DNA of 64,000 nt from Polaribacter ponticola (lineage in GTDB: Bacteria; Bacteroidota; Bacteroidia; Flavobacteriales; Flavobacteriaceae): contig NZ_JAOSLC020000003.1 of NCBI RefSeq assembly GCF_026191475.2, forward strand, positions 1,581,001 through 1,645,000, written 5' to 3'. Of the stretch, positions 63,458-64,000 are shown in pieces (position 1 is the stretch's first letter; each line of letters starts with the position of its first letter). Below the pieces are notes generated by a model. The model saw only the letters and a program-made list of their open reading frames with translations. It was not told the origin of the DNA and did no database searches. A program made the position numbers and the translations under genes.

Positions 63458-64000
63458 TTATTTTTTTGCTTTTTCTTCATTAAACAAATCAACTTTTCTT
63501 AGCCATTTTGTTTTCTTTTCGAATAAGAAAACATCTAATAATAAAAATAGAATTGCAATTGCCAAAAACCACTGAAATTGATCTTTGTAATCTGAAAATT
63601 GCTTAGTTTCAAACTCAGTTTTCTGAGCGTTAGAAATAATTTCAGAAATTTGTTTTACTGGTTTTTTGGTAACATTACCATCAATATATACACCATCTGC
63701 TGCATCTGCTATTCCTGCTAAAACTTTAGGTTTAAGCTTTGTTATTACAGTTTCTCCTTTATTATCTTTTTTATAGCCAATCATAGAACCGCTTACACGC
63801 ATTGGAATAGGCCCACCTTTTTCTGTACCTACACCAATTGTATAAATTTTCACTCCTTCGTTAGCTAAATTTTGAGCTACTTGTTTTGTTTCTTCTTGAT
63901 GATCTTCTCCATCGGAAATTATTACTAAAAAACGATTTGTTTGCTCATCATTATTGTAATATGTTTTAGCTAACTCTAAAGCTTCATTTATTGCTGTTCC
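63458..64000 (-). CDS. batB: BatB: von Willebrand factor A-domain protein, N-terminus cut by window edge
   Basis: The frame is open from the right edge (64000) to a stop at 63458, 181 codons, the C-terminal part of a protein usually 310-350 residues. Seen are GTAINEALELAKTYY, RFLVIISDGEDHQEE (VWA metal-ion site region with D-G-E-D), GVKIYTIGVGTEKGGPIPM, and a C-terminal membrane helix (FLAIAILFLLLDVFLF). The start GTG at 63853 is internal. With batC, batD and batE it forms the Bat cluster; batA and a MoxR ATPase probably lie beyond the edge. Confidence 0.92.
   Translation of the reverse strand, partial: GTAINEALELAKTYYNNDEQTNRFLVIISDGEDHQEETKQVAQNLANEGVKIYTIGVGTEKGGPIPMRVSGSMIGYKKDNKGETVITKLKPKVLAGIADAADGVYIDGNVTKKPVKQISEIISNAQKTEFETKQFSDYKDQFQWFLAIAILFLLLDVFLFEKKTKWLRKVDLFNEEKAKK

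Overview
The window is AT-rich DNA from a member of the Bacteroidota, most likely a marine Flavobacteriaceae of the Polaribacter/Tenacibaculum kind. The evidence is the gliding-motility pair gldE-gldD downstream of mutY and ssb, two TonB-dependent receptors with carboxypeptidase-like plug extensions, a batBCDE aerotolerance cluster, an ISAon1/ISL3-type insertion sequence, and promoters of the Bacteroidota type (TTG about 17-19 nt upstream of TAnnTTTG). No rRNA, tRNA, CRISPR array or prophage was seen. Genes are tightly packed. The only gene-free stretch longer than 300 bp is 40562-40896.

Layout. 1-4.0 kb: an RND efflux permease (cut by the window edge), its membrane-fusion protein and a MarR repressor with a perfect 30-bp operator. 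4.05-7.4 kb: metallophosphoesterase, a frameshifted GNAT/FemAB-like acyltransferase, tesB and an SdpI-like membrane protein. 7.4-12.8 kb: a DUF5689 lipoprotein and TonB receptor, divergent from a secreted endonuclease-type phosphatase. 12.8-15 kb: rng, a 30-residue basic protein and HU. 15-19 kb: mutY, ssb, gldE, gldD and a secreted unknown. 19-28.8 kb: a membrane-anchored MutS-like ATPase, then a molybdenum-cofactor cluster (moeB-like, mobA, moaC, a four-helix-bundle gene, moeA, moaA), two YeeE/YedE half-transporters and waaA. 29-33.2 kb: a LytTR response regulator and a histidine kinase gene split by a 1427-bp insertion sequence. 33.2-35.6 kb: rpmA, rplU, an EamA transporter and a heavy-metal-binding lipoprotein. 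35.7-44.5 kb: a probable phosphate locus (duplicated beta-helix lipoprotein, TonB receptor, OprP-like porin, Pit-PhoU fusion). 44.5-48.2 kb: a zinc-ribbon protein, a second SSB and a two-subunit molybdenum hydroxylase that needs the cofactor made by the cluster at 20-26 kb. 48.4-57.1 kb: metG, an S66 peptidase, YraN, EamA, two TlpA-like proteins, an SDR, a truncated globin, an unknown and CvpA. 57.2-64 kb: carbonic anhydrase with a SulP anion transporter, a small unknown protein, and batE, batD, batC and batB (cut by the edge).

Two points affect how the annotation should be read. First, eight genes are broken or lose their start at exactly 7-nt A/T runs. Ten such sites exist, and one extra base (7 to 8) restores the frame at every one. 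This looks like under-called homopolymers in the assembly rather than gene decay, so 'pseudogene' here means 'broken as written'. A further gene, the GNAT one, has two indels that do not sit in 7-nt runs. Second, the histidine kinase is truly interrupted: removing the insertion sequence and one copy of its 8-bp target duplication restores a continuous 642-codon reading frame.

No clearly new defence or biosynthetic system was recognised. The best leads are the stem-loop-rich leader and 30-residue protein next to rng, an orphan terminator in front of the phosphate porin, the unusual molybdenum-cofactor cluster with dispersed palindromic repeats, and the small CSPPPE-tailed protein between batE and the SulP gene.
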